From Balamuthia mandrillaris (taxonomy: Eukaryota > Discosea > Longamoebia > Balamuthiidae), in assembly GCA_031835245.1 (NCBI GenBank), contig JAVKOQ010000196.1, positions 1-64,000 of the forward strand: a DNA stretch of 64,000 bases. The letters are read 5' to 3'. The notes beneath the pieces are model-generated. The model did no database searches, had not been told where the DNA came from, and saw nothing but the letters and a program-made list of their open reading frames with translations. Shown one piece after another: positions 47,683 to 58,774 of this stretch (position 1 is the stretch's first letter; every line of letters begins with the position of its first letter). Made by a program: the position numbers and the translations under genes.

Positions 47683-49759
47683 TCAGAATTTGCAAAAGCC
47701 TTGATGTCTCGGCACAGGTATCACATCCCTGATATTGTGCGTTCCAGTCAAGAACTGCACGAACCGCTCGAAACCCATTCCAAAACCTGCATGCGGGACA
47801 GAGCCCCAACGCCGCAAATCCAAGTACCACTCGTAGTCTTCCGTCTTCATCTTCATCTCTTTCATTCTCCTCGCCAACAGCTCATAGTTCTCTTCGCGTA
47901 CACTTCCACCGATTAACTCCCCTATGCGTGGAACAAGCAAGTCCATTGCTTGTACCGTTGGCCCTGCTTCTCCTCCTTGTTCTTCATCGTTGAGCTTCAT
48001 GTAAAAGGGTTTGATGGCTTTGGGATAGTTGACTACGAAAACGGGACGTCCCTCGCAAAGCTCTTCGCACAAAAACCGCTCGTGCTCTTTGTGAAGATCG
48101 TCTCCCCATTTCGCTTGGAACTGAAACTTACTGTTGTCTCGCTCTTGCTCCTTTTGTAACCACCGAATGGCTTCCGTGTAGGTCATCACTTCAAAGCCTT
48201 TCTCTTTGGCTTCGTACTCTACTATCCGTTGGAGGCGTTGGCGAAGGTCCTCATTTTCTTCCACTTGTTGCTCAAAGAAAGCCAGTTCTGGTTCGCATCG
48301 CTCCAGGACCTGACGCACTACCGATACCATCATGTCTTGCGCTAAACGGATGTTGGTGGAAAGGTCAGCAAAGGCCAGCTCGGGTTCCAACATCCAAAAC
48401 TCGGCGAGGTGGTGTCGGGTGTTGGAAGGGTCAGCACGAAAAGTTGGACCAAAGGTGTAGACTCGAGACATAGCGCAGGCCGCCATTTCTGCTTGCAACT
48501 GCCCGGACACTGTCAAGCTCACTGGAGTGTTAAAGAAGCTGTTCTTCTTCATTCCTCCCGCTTCTTCATTTGATTGTGGTTTTGTTTGTTCTTGCTCCGG
48601 TTGTGATAGTTGTTCTTGGAAAGAAGGAGTATCGACGATAAATTGTTCACCGGCCCCTTCGCAGTCTCCGCTGGTGAGAATGGGAGTGTTGACCTCGATG
48701 AAGCCTTGAGAGTCAAAGAATTGGCGAATGGCCAGGGAGGCGGCGTTGCGCACGCGAAGCACGCTGGAAAACGTTCTTGTGCGAGGACGCAGATGCGCTA
48801 TTTCACGGAGGTACTCCAGAGAGTGTTTCTTTTTGGCTAAAGGATATGTCTATTTTGTTGATTTGGGGTATGAGACTATGATGCAAGGAATAAGAGAAGA
48901 AGAAGCAGGACAAGAAGAAATAGAAGAAGAAGGAGAACAACAACAACAAGAAGAAGAAGAACAAGAAGAAGAAGAAGAACAAGAACAAGAACAAGAAGAA
49001 CAAGAACAAGAAGCAGAACAAGTAGGAGAAGAAGAAGAAGAAGAAGAAGAAGAAGAAGAAGAAGAAGAAGAACAAGAAGAAGAAGCAGAAGAAGGAGAAG
49101 GAGAAAAAGAAAGTAAGAATGTACATCAGGATCACAGGGACCCAACAGGGAAATGCTGTCACCCTGCAGCTCAATTCTCTGACCACTCTTTGGGCTCTCC
49201 GCGATCGTCCCAGTAATGGAAATGCTGCAACCGGTGCTCAGCCTAAAGGCCGTCATTAAAACATACCCAGCAAATAAGCACGAATGAAGAATAATATGAA
49301 AGAAAAGAAATAAGAAAGAAAAATAAAATAAAGAAAAGAAAAAGAAAAAAGAGAAAGGAAAAGAAAAGAAAAAAGCGAAAGAGGAAGAGAAAGAGAAAGA
49401 AAGAAAAAAGAACAAAAAAGAAAAAGAAAAAAATATAGACCCAAAAAACAAAAAGAAATAGCAACAGAATAAGAAATAAGAAGAGCAGCGAACCCTTTGG
49501 CAGAGTCAGGCGTAGCGATGACTTGGAGCGAGTGATGGTGAGTCCCATCCGTGAGCTGCAAAAAACTGAAATGCTTCTGGTGACGGACCGTTTGAAGCCA
49601 CCCGTTGAGACGAACCTTTTGCCCGATCATCGCCTCGCCGCTGCCGAGCACCTGCGCCACGGTCAGCGGGAGCTTCGCGCTTTGTACCAGCTCTTTGAGC
49701 GGCGTGGCTGTTCTTGTCGCAAAGCAACGACGAAAGGGGACGTTTGCGCGAAAAGCCAT
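47683..49759 (-). CDS. NARS2: Asparaginyl-tRNA synthetase, mitochondrial type
   Basis: Three exons (49759-49494, 49242-49125, 48849-47683) give 516 aa. A basic N-terminus (MAFRANVPFRRCFATRTATP) fits a mitochondrial presequence. The OB-fold anticodon domain (VRLNGWLQTVRHQKHFSFLQL) is followed by the class II core: YPLAKKKHSLEYLREIAHLR, motif 2 TFGPTFRADPSNTRHHLAEF, and motif 3 GFGMGFERFVQFLTG, ending DVIPVPRHQGFCKF. The enzyme charges tRNA-Asn with asparagine. A Gln/Glu-rich insertion follows TPSFQEQL. The acceptor at 48849 restores the family sequence TYPLAKKKHS. The intron 48850-49124 is packed with GAA repeats on the + strand. Convergent with the PARP-like gene (149 bp). Confidence 0.93.
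48915..49110. repeat. (GAA)n / AACAAG repeat in an intron
   Basis: GAA, GAACAA and GAAGAACAAG units fill the AsnRS intron. On the sense strand it is a TTC/TTG pyrimidine-rich tract; related TTC/TTGTTC tracts occur in the ABCG introns at 51560-51790 and 56385-56590. Confidence 0.9.
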
Positions 49760-50107
49760 TGCCACTCTTAAAAAACGAATCGAAGAAGAACAAGAAGAAG
49801 AAAGAAGCTTCGCAGCGTGCAGCAAATGTGACCTTTTCTGTTTCTTTTTGTGTCGACAAAAGATGGTAACTGTGCACAAATGCTGTGGTAAATGTCAACG
49901 ATTAGAGCAGAGTGAGTGCAGCACAAATTTTTACCGACAAAAACACAGCAGGAGTTGTTCACAAGGACTGTAGTTATTGTCAACGAAAGGAGCAAGGTGC
50001 AAGCAGTAATTTTTGTCGACACTAAGAGATTCTCTCTCTCTCGTACTCTCTCTCTCCCGCTCCTGGCATCAAGCAAGCGGGATACACCTCTTGTTAGACC
50101 ACGCGGC
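49760..50107 (-). promoter_or_regulatory. AsnRS promoter with two TGTCGACA sites and a Cys-coding direct repeat
   Basis: TGTCGACA lies at 49851-49858 and 50014-50021. Between them are two similar stretches of about 55 bp (about 49882-49940 and 49970-50024). On the + strand they would read as related Cys-x2-Cys units (CCGKCQRLEQ and CSYCQRKEQG) but in different frames with no gene context. Confidence 0.5.
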
Positions 50108-50684
50108 CTAGCTTGTGGTTGAGCTTGGAGTTGTTCCTTGGGTTGTAGGTGTTACAGAAGATGAAGAAGATGGTAATGTGGCTGTAGGAGAGGAAGTACT
50201 TGAGGCAGCTAGAATGTGGTTTGGTAAAGAGAGTGTTTCAAAAAAAACAGTCGAAATAACGGGAAAGGAGGGACGGGATGGCAACAACAAAGAGAGCTCT
50301 GAATGAAGAGACAAGATAAAGAAGAGGATACCTAGATGCGTTTGTGCATGAGTTCGGCCACAATAGTCGTGCACTTTGCCCGTGCCTGGTTCCACGTATG
50401 CAGCTTTGTGGCACCCTGGCAACCCACAAACCTTTGCGGCAGGGGAACTTGACGGAGCAACCCCTGTTGTTGCCTTTGCTTGGGGTTGAGCTTTCAAAGC
50501 ACCTTTTCCACCATAGCATTAGGCTTTTTTTCTTTTGGTTTTTAAAAAAATGTTTTGTTACCATACCATGAGCAGTGGCGTGTGTTCTGCCGCAGTAGTC
50601 ATGGACGCGGTTGGTGGTGGGTTCCACAAAGACCGCTTTCGTGCAGCCCGGAAAGTTACAAACGGGAGCAGCAGCAGCTTGCAT
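50108..50684 (-). CDS. Two-finger YCGRTHA zinc-finger protein, PARP-less sister gene
   Basis: Three exons (50684-50567, 50502-50332, 50208-50108) give 129 aa. Exons 1 and 2 each encode one finger: CNFPGC...HDYCGRTHA and CGLPGC...HDYCGRTHA. Intron positions and phases (1 and 1) equal those of the PARP-like gene at 46320-47533, so the two genes arose by duplication. Exon 3 differs completely: here it encodes only a Ser/Thr/Pro tail (AASSTSSPTATLP ... PSSTTS) and a stop, where the other gene has its PARP domain. It could bind the same partner as the enzyme and act as a regulator. Inferred only. Confidence 0.82.
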
Positions 50685-51027
50685 CTGGTTGTAACAGTTT
50701 CCTGCAGTCCTTTTGGGTTCCTTTCGATCTCGTTTGTGCACTTTTATTGCAGCATTTGCCTTCGATTTGAGAAGAACGAAACAATTTTCCAGGAGATAAG
50801 TTATCGAATTTGAACGATTATTCCAAATAGTCACAATTTTATTCGACTTTATGTCCATTTTAGGATAACATCCTCGATTATTTGCTATTTTATTTAAAAG
50901 TAAAGGGAAGATAAATTATCGCCAATCGGAAAAAAATGCCGCAAATTATTAGTGGAAAACAAAATATCATTACTGGCCTCCCTGCACTCTTTCGGCACTC
51001 CCACCGCGAAGGACGAAGAGACACGCC
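50685..51027. promoter_or_regulatory. AT-rich divergent promoter of the zinc-finger and ABCG genes
   Basis: AT-rich between about 50790 and 50970 with several ATTAT/ATTTT blocks. The frame of the zinc-finger gene stays open upstream to an ATG near 50856, but the analogous short start MQA was preferred because both sisters share it. Confidence 0.45.
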
Positions 51028-54000
51028 ATGGGGTGCAGCCAGGACCGCCGGGTGCTGCTTGTCGCCTCGTTCTTCCTCTTATCCAGCTTCTTTTTCGGTT
51101 CGTAATATATGCTCTCCTCTCTTTTTTTTTTCCTCTTCTTTATACCTAATCTTGTTTGATACGAAGAACAAGGAAGAAGCGATCAGTCACAGTTCCCTTT
51201 GAAGCCGATCGACTATGACGCCCCCGCTCAACAAGGACAGCTGCAACCCTTCCACCTCTCCGCACGCGGCGGCTTCACCGGCCTCGTGAAGCTCTCCTGG
51301 TCCTTCTCCTCCGCCAATGCCTCTCTTCCCAACGTTTTCGGAGCTGCTGGGGGTGTGCCCAGCCTCGCTAGTCCGTTGCAGAACGGCTCGGTCTTGTTGG
51401 CGGCTGGACATGAGGGGGATGACGCCTCCTGGTTCTTTGTGGTGCAGGCCACGAGTGCTGCGCAGTATGCTCTGAAGTCTTCCATGCAAGTTACTGTTAT
51501 TCGTAAGTATTTTTTTTTTAATTTTCGTTCTTCATTTCTTCTTCGCTTGTTGTTCGCTTTCTTGTTCTTGTTCTTGTTCTTGTTCTTGTTCTTGTTCTTG
51601 TTCTTGTTCTTGTTCTTGTTCTTGTTCTTGTTCTTGTTCTTGTTCTTGTTCTTGTTCTTGTTCTTGTTCTTGCTCTCTTGTTCTTGTGCTTCCTCTTTCT
51701 TGTTCTTCTTCTTCTTCTTCTTCTTCTTCTTCTTCTTCTTCTTGTTCTTCTTCTTGTTCTTGTTCTTCTTCTTGTTCTTGTTCTTCTTGTTCTTCTTCTT
51801 TCTGTCTTTTCTGTTGTTTTTTTTCTCTCTTCATCTCCTTTTTTCTCTCTAACTGACAAAAATACAAACAATAGATACGCTTTCTCTAACCTCCGGCCAA
51901 CCCTCCGAACTGATCGACTTGGACATGGGCGAGTACCAACTGCTCCACCTCCCCTCCAGCAAGCACCGCAACGGTCTCGTCACGGTGGACGTCGTCCAGA
52001 AGAAGTATCCTAACCAGCAGCTCTTCATCAGCAGGGGCAATCCTCGTTTGCTACCAGACCCCAACATGAGCCTCAACAAGGTGGACCTGAGCACATGCCC
52101 TTGCGACCTCTTCGCGGAGGGACAGCAGGACGGCCTGGATTGGTACTTCCTGATGTATGCTGGCGATGCCTCTTCGTTCAACAGCAGATTCTTGGTCGTG
52201 TCTCATCGTAAGAGCGCTCTTCTCTCTTCTCTCTTCTCTCTCTCTCTCTCTCTCTCAACAATGACCCAAACCTTGAAAACAAATACCAAACCAGCAACGA
52301 TGGAGTTTAAACCAGGACAACAGATGGCCATCCCTTGCCTTCCAGAACAGAAACAAACCCTCTTGTTTAAAATGAACGCACAACGAGGACGCGGCGCTTT
52401 CATCCGTCTCAGCGTTACCTACAACAGCGCCCCAAGCTTCAAGTTTTGTGTGAAGAGCCACACCATACCTTCCCCCTCTTCAACGGGCGATTGTTTCGGA
52501 CCCTATTCCGGAGTTGGAGACTTGAAACAAGAGTTCTTGGCTACGAGTGATGGACAAGATTGGTATTTCTCTTTCGTGGTGGAGGCAGCCGGCAACAACA
52601 CTCCTCCTTATTGTGCCATTTCGTTTTCGGTGGAGTCTTCTGGTAACGTTCTCTCTTTCGCTTTCTCTTTCAATCATCGCTTTCTTCTTTTGTCGCTAAA
52701 CTGCAAATATAAACCAATACAGAAACTCAAGAACTTGCTCCAGGCCAACGCTTCGCCTACCCAACAAACTACAATCCTGTCTCCACGCTCATTCCTTTCA
52801 AGCTGCCTCGCCAAAGCTACATGGCAGAAGAGGGCGGTCTCATCTCGTTGCAAATCGACTCCTCTGACCTAACCATTACTCAGGTGACTTACTCGCTATC
52901 ACCCTCCTCCTGCTTGCCCTACAAACCGCAAATGACGGCATTGAACGTGTCCACCTGGGTGACGAGCACCCCAACTTCTATGGATAATGTGGATTGGTGG
53001 CTGCTGATGAACGTCACCGGGAGTTATGTCACTTGGGGCATTACCATCACTCCTCAACGTATGCTTTCTTTCTTATGTTTGTTTTGGTATTTGTTCCCTC
53101 GTTATCTAGCCTCTTATCCCTCAACCGATAAATGAATGGATGATCAGCTATAACACATCTGGTCAGCGGTCAGTCCAGTCAATTCGCAGTTTCTTCCTCC
53201 ACTCCGCGTCTCTTCCTCCTCGATGCGGTTGCCCAGGGCGCCGGTTTGGTGCGTGTGAAACTAACGGTTGCGCCCGGTGCCGCTCTCTTGCTGCAGGTTC
53301 GGTGCAGCAGTTGGCCGGCCCAATGGCAGCAGCTGGACGCCTCCGCTTCCCCGCAGGTCCTCTCTGCGAACAGCCGAGAGGCAGATGACGTGAAGTGGTG
53401 GTTCATGGCCACGAGCACCGATGCCGCTGCCGTTGGCTTTGTGTTGGAAGTTACCGCTATTGGTTCGTACCATCTGTTTTTTGATGTCGTGTTTGGTTTG
53501 TTTTGTCGTTCTGTTGGCGTAACAAACTAACAAAACTTTTACAACAGAAACACAACACATAGAAAACGGCCAACTTGTTGTTCTAACTCCTCTACAGGAA
53601 CAATTGTTTGTGCTTCGTCACTCCCACTCTTCCGGCGTTCTCCTGATTGACAATCCGCAACAAACCAACCTCACCGTCTCTTCCAACTCCAACATTCCTT
53701 CTCAGGCGATCGCTGTTGCGAACAACAACACTCAGTTTTGGGTTGTTTCTCAGACAAGCGATGAGATCGACTGGTGGATTATCGCACATGAAACCGCAGT
53801 TCCATCCGCTTCTTTCACTGCAACCGCATTACGTACGTGTTCTTATTTCTCTTTGTTTCTTTTTCAAATGCCTTCTATGCTTCTTTCATCATTTCGCGCG
53901 CTCTCTCTCTCTCTCTCTCGCTCTCTCTCTCATGAATCTTTACTGAAGTACCAACAAACAAAAACAGCAAGCATCGATATCTCCTCCCAAGCAGGACAAC

Positions 54001-56121
54001 GCATCGACATTGATGCCACCGCGATGCGCCAGGCTCCGTTCCAAACGCTCCTCCGAATCTCTCCGAATCATCACCGCCGCAACAACGCCGTTCTCTCCTT
54101 CACCTTCTTCGCCAACGACAACAGCACTTATTGGCCTCTTCAATTCATCGTGCAAACCAACTCCATTCCTGCTTCTTCCGTTGCTCCTTTAGCCAACGGG
54201 AGCACCATTCTTGCCTCGGGCAGCGACGCTCAGAGCTCACCGACGTGGTACATTCTCATTCGTAACCCAACTTCGACCGTCCTCAACACCACCTTCTCCT
54301 TCATCTTTGAACAAACTTCGATGCTCGAGTTTTGCGATCCGGTCATCACCTGTTACGGTCACGGCGAGTGTCTTCCTCCCGACGAACCCAGCGCAGACGT
54401 TTGTCTCTGCATCGGTGCCCTGGGCTATGGCTACGAGGGAGAGTTCTGTCATCACAAGAGCTCTAGCTTCATCCTCCTCTGCGCCGTGCTCATCCTCAAC
54501 TTCAATGTCATGTTCTTTACGTTTGTGGTGGTCTTCTTCTGGAGCCGTATCAGAAATTGCTTCAGGAGCAGGGAGGAGAAACGACGACGAGCCCAGGCCG
54601 CAGAGAAGCTATCGTTGCGCAACACGATGGTTCGTCTCTATGGAGAACAGGAAACGGACTCACTCCTTCAAGACGCCATGAAGCAGAAAGAAGAGGAGGA
54701 TCGTGATCAACGCTCCGCGATACTCACCCCAGAGCATCTCATCGAGATAAGCCTTAACAACATGGGTTGCTCCGTTTCCACCTCTTCATTTCCTAGTCTC
54801 TCCAAACGCTCTTCTTCCTCGCCAAAGCAGAAGATGCTGCTGCAAAACATTACTGCCACGTTCTCACCAGGAAAGCTGGTGGCCATCATGGGACCCTCCG
54901 GAGCCGGCAAGTCCACCCTGTTGAAAGTGTTGGCAGGAAAGATGAAGCACAAGACCACTGGCACCATCCACATCAACGGCGCTCGCGGTGCTCGTCTCTC
55001 CAAGTTCCGTAAGCTCATGGGCTTCGTGCCGCAAGACGACGTCATGCACCGGGAGCTCTCGGTGGAGGAGAACATCAGCTTCTCGGCGGCTCTTCGCCTG
55101 CCGAGGGCCTGGAGAAAGGCCAGAAAGAAAGAGATGGTGGACCAAGTCATCGACACGCTCAAACTTTCTCACGTGCGTCACAGCAAGATCGGCGGTGGAG
55201 ACACCTCCCAGGCTGTCTCCGGTGGCGAGAGAAAGAGAGCGAGCATCGGCATGGAGCTGGCTGCCCTGCCCTCCGTTCTCTTCTTGGACGAGCCGACCAG
55301 CGGCTTGGACTCCCCCACCGCGTTGGAGCTGGTGCGCCACCTCAAGCTCATCGCGCAGCGCAACTTCACCGTCATTGCCGTCATCCATCAGCCCCCTCCG
55401 CTGGTCTTCCAGCAGTTCGATCAGGTCATGTTGTTGGCCAAGGGAGGGAGGCTGAGATACTTTGGACCTCCGGAGGAGGCCATTGACTTTTTGCCGGTGG
55501 AGAAGCAAACGATGCCGCCCTTCACCAACCCTGCCGATTACTTCCTGGAGGAGATCGAGTCGTTCCAATGGCAAGTCGGAGCTTCGCCCCCTTCCGGCTC
55601 TTCTGCTTCTTCTTCTTCTTCTTCGAGTGTTTCAGGATGGCAGTCCACAAATAGAAGAGTGCAACAGCCTCAGTATTATCGATTGCCGCCCAGCTCAGAG
55701 CTGGTGAGAAAGAACATGGCGTTCTGGAGGCAGCTGTGGGGCTTCATGGGCCGGTCGTTCTTGCAGCAGAAGAGGGACCTTAAGGGCTTCTTCTTGAACA
55801 ACTTCTTGGTCATTCTTTCCGCGTTCCTTCTGGTATCGTTGTTTTATCTCCTCTCTTCAACTGTTGTTTTGGTTTTAGTTTAACATTTGCTTCAAAACAC
55901 AAAAAGGGCTTTTCTTTCCGTGACAATCCTTATGTGGGTCCGGTTCGTCCTTCGGAGGCCGAGTCTTGTCCCAGCTTCATTCGTGCCGCTTGTTTGCTGC
56001 CCCAGGCGGATACGATCTCCTCTCAGAGCATGCTTACGTGTTTGGCTATTGGCTTGACTGCTGTTGCCACTTCCCTTGGCGTCTTTGGAAAGTAAGACAC
56101 TTTTTCTATGTTCCTTTTCAT

Positions 56122-56167
<46 letters not shown>

Positions 56168-57194
56168 GCTGCTTTTTGTTAGTTTAAACCAATCTTACTC
56201 TCCCATTAACAGTGAACGGCTAGTCTTTTGGCGAGAGTCCAGTTCCGGCATGAGCGAGACGGCCTACTTCATCGGCAAGAACCTTGCTGGCTTCTTCAGC
56301 ATCACTCTTCCTCCTTTGCTCTACATGGCTATCTTCTACTGGCTAACCACTCCCGACGTTCCTTTTGAGAAATGGTTCTTCACTTGTTCTTGTTCTTGTT
56401 CTTGTTGTTCTTGTTTTTCTTGTTCTTCTTGTTCTTCTTCTTGTTTTTCTTGTTCTTCTTCTTCTTCTTCTTCTTCTTCTTCTTCTTCTTCTTCTTCTTC
56501 TTCTTCTTCTTCTTCTTCTTCTTCTTCTTGTTCTCCTTCTTGTTCTCCTTCGTCTTCTTTTTCTTCTTCTTCTTCTTCTTCTTCTGATTCTTCTTCTCCT
56601 TCTCACAATTTTTTCCATACAGGTATGGCGTTTTGGTTTGCGTTCAGTTCGTGTGCGTGGGAATGGCGTACCTCATCTCCATCCTGATAAAACCGGAACG
56701 TTCGCTGATAGTCGGGGTGGTCGTTGTCTTCGTTTGCATCATCATCTCCGGCTACAATCCTCGTTTGAGCACCATCAAGAATGACTATGGCGTTGCTGGA
56801 GAGGTACTTCCTCCTCTCAATCCAGTTTATATATAACACTCTAACCAACACAAAAAAACAGATAGTAAGCGGCCTCTCCTTTGCACGATGGGGCATGGAA
56901 GCCCTCTACCTCTGCGAGGTCACCGAGTTTGACCACATCTACGACATCCACCCTGGCCTTCAGTACTGGGGCTACCAGGAGAACTTCTTCGTGGTGGATC
57001 TCGTCTCTCTGGTCATTTTGGGTTTTGGTTTCCGAGTGTTGGCATGGATGGCCCTCAAGTGGACGCAACGAGCGGAGAGGGGCTACCAGGGCTTGTTCGT
57101 TGTGATTGGCAAGTTTGTGAGGAAGATCTGCCAGCAGTTGGGATGTTGTTCCTCTGGAAGTGGAAGATATCGTGGCTATCAGACTCTCCACTGA
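51028..57194 (+). CDS. ABCG-type transporter with seven tandem extracellular modules and an EGF-like domain
   Basis: Twelve exons (51028-51097, 51167-51502, 51875-52207, 52295-52642, 52723-53058, 53148-53462, 53548-53832, 53968-55832, 55907-56091, 56213-56374, 56623-56803, 56862-57194) give 1582 aa; usual ABCG half-transporters have 600-700. A signal peptide (VLLVASFFLLSSFFFG) precedes seven modules of about 95-116 aa, each with a GQ-x-x motif near its start and a D/K-W-[YW]-x-x-x strand near its end (DWYFLMYAG, DWYFSFVVE, DWWLLMNVT, KWWFMATST, DWWIIAHET, TWYILIRNP). An EGF-like Cys cluster and one membrane span (about 840-865) follow. The nucleotide-binding domain has Walker A GPSGAGKST (about 983), signature VSGGERKR and Walker B VLFLDEPTSGLD; C-terminal membrane spans complete it. 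The substrate is unknown; lipids or sterols are common in the family. Confidence 0.9.
51555..51800. repeat. (TTGTTC)n and (TTC)n repeats in an ABCG intron
   Basis: About 20 TTGTTC units followed by TTC and TTGTTCTTC units fill intron 51503-51874, starting shortly after the donor; sense-strand pyrimidine-rich. Confidence 0.9.
56385..56600. repeat. (TTC)n / TTGTTC repeat in an ABCG intron
   Basis: TTC units, with scattered TTG, fill most of the intron 56375-56622. Confidence 0.9.
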
Positions 57195-57323
57195 ACACCC
57201 TTTGTTATTCAACGTTGTTCCTCTTTCTTATCTCTTTGGTTCTATTTATTCTTTTTTGTTTTCTTTTCATCTCCTTGTGTTCATCCTTGTTCTCTTTCTC
57301 CTTGTTTCGGTAGTCTTCGTCTT

Positions 57324-57359
<36 letters not shown>

Positions 57360-57427
57360 CTTCTTCTTGTTCTCGTTCTTCTTCTCCTTCTTCTGCTGTT
57401 TTTTCATTCTTTGCAGCTGGAGGAGAC

Positions 57428-57957
57428 CTAATGCCGAAGCAGCTTTTGTATTTCCTCTGTCTTTGCCACATCCACCGCCCTCTCTCCTCTCTTGTTCCTT
57501 CTCTCCATGACTTCCACTGCCGCCACCTCCCCTCGCTGCAACGCGTCCAACAACAACCTCACCACAGAGACGTGCCCCTGAGCGGCAGCCTTGTGCAGAG
57601 CGGTATTGCCGTCGCTGTCCAGCATGGAGGCATCCGCTTTGCCTCGCTCTAACAACAACCTGACCACCTCCGTGTGGCCACAAAAGGCAGCCCTGTGGAG
57701 GGGAGTGGCACCCCCGCCAGGCGTGCGGACGTTGGCCTCCGCCCCTTCCTCCAGCAGCAGTCGACAGGCCTCCAAGTGGCCGTTGCGCGCGGCGTAGTGG
57801 AGCGGGGAGTAGCCGTCCGAGTCGAGCAGGTTGGCCAGCTTGGAGGAGGAAGCGGAAGAGGAAAGGAGCCGACGCATCTTGTCGAGGTTGCCTTTTTGGG
57901 CAGCGCTCCAGAGCCCTCTTTCGAAAGCCAGTTCATCTAACGACTGCACAGCTGCAC

Positions 57958-57991
<34 letters not shown>

Positions 57992-58241
57992 AGATTGGTG
58001 TAGATAGAGAGATAAATATCGTTCAATGATTTGCGTTTTCACAACAAAACAAAACTTAAAAAAACACAGGATGAATGAAACCTGTGGTATTAGAAGTACA
58101 ACATCCATCATGGTGGTGCTCGTGGTCCTGATGGTGGTGATGCTGGTCATGCTCGCTCGCCGTTGTGCCAGCGGGCGTTTCCATTCCTTTCATGTATTTT
58201 TTTCCTTCCTTCAGTGTTGCTTTTATCATGTCGACACTCAT
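57428..58241 (-). CDS. Ankyrin-repeat protein with His-rich N-terminus
   Basis: Two exons (58241-58082, 57951-57428) give 227 aa. Exon 1 encodes MSVDMIKATLKEGKKYMKG and then a His/Asp-rich stretch (DQHHHHQDHEHHHDGCC) that could bind metal. Exon 2 encodes four ankyrin repeats of the standard type (DGYSPLHYAARNGHLEACRLLL, GATPLHRAAFCGHTEVVRLLL, NTALHKAAAQGHVSVVRLLL and a divergent one). Ankyrin repeats bind protein partners; nothing points to a specific one. A TGTCGACA palindrome overlaps codons 3-5. It is convergent with the ABCG gene (233 bp). Confidence 0.85.
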
Positions 58242-58774
58242 CACGACGACGCGAAAGCATGTTGTGAAAATTCCAGGACGACGCGAAATTGTCGGGATAA
58301 TCAGGACGACGTGAATAATCTGGACAGAAGAAAAACGACGAGAAACAGCGACAGAAATGGCAAACCCGAGATAAACGAGGCTTCTAATGTAGAGGGGGAG
58401 GAGCGTTCAACAAATTGAGGACCATCCTTTGGGTAAACAAGATCTGGAGGTGGTGGCCACAGGCCCGCCGCCATTGGTGGGGAGAGGGAAAATAATATTT
58501 ATTTTTTTCATTCCGCACACGAAGTTTCGCAGGAGTATTGGCTTGTGGGGGAGAGTGTAGGGCAATGAACTAAAAGGTGATGACCCCACCCCATGGATTT
58601 CGTGGAGTTGGAACCATGGCGCCACGGAACTTACCATCCTTGGCACCATTTCATGCAGGTATAAATAATACCTACTTCTTGCTCCCCATTGAAAATCACT
58701 TCAACAACAAAAACAAAGAACACAAGCAACACAAAACAAGTCAAGCCTGACTGAGTTCGTTCACCGACAAAACG
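58242..58774. promoter_or_regulatory. Divergent promoter with tandem GACGACG elements, CCAAT and TATA boxes
   Basis: Close to the ankyrin gene there are three GACGACG(C/T)GAA elements at about 58249-58315, two of them as CAGGACGACG-GA units about 25 bp apart. Nearer the secreted-protein gene, ATTGG (an inverted CCAAT box) lies near 58475 and a clear TATA box, TATAAATAAT, lies at 58660-58669, about 110 bp before the ATG. Confidence 0.6.
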
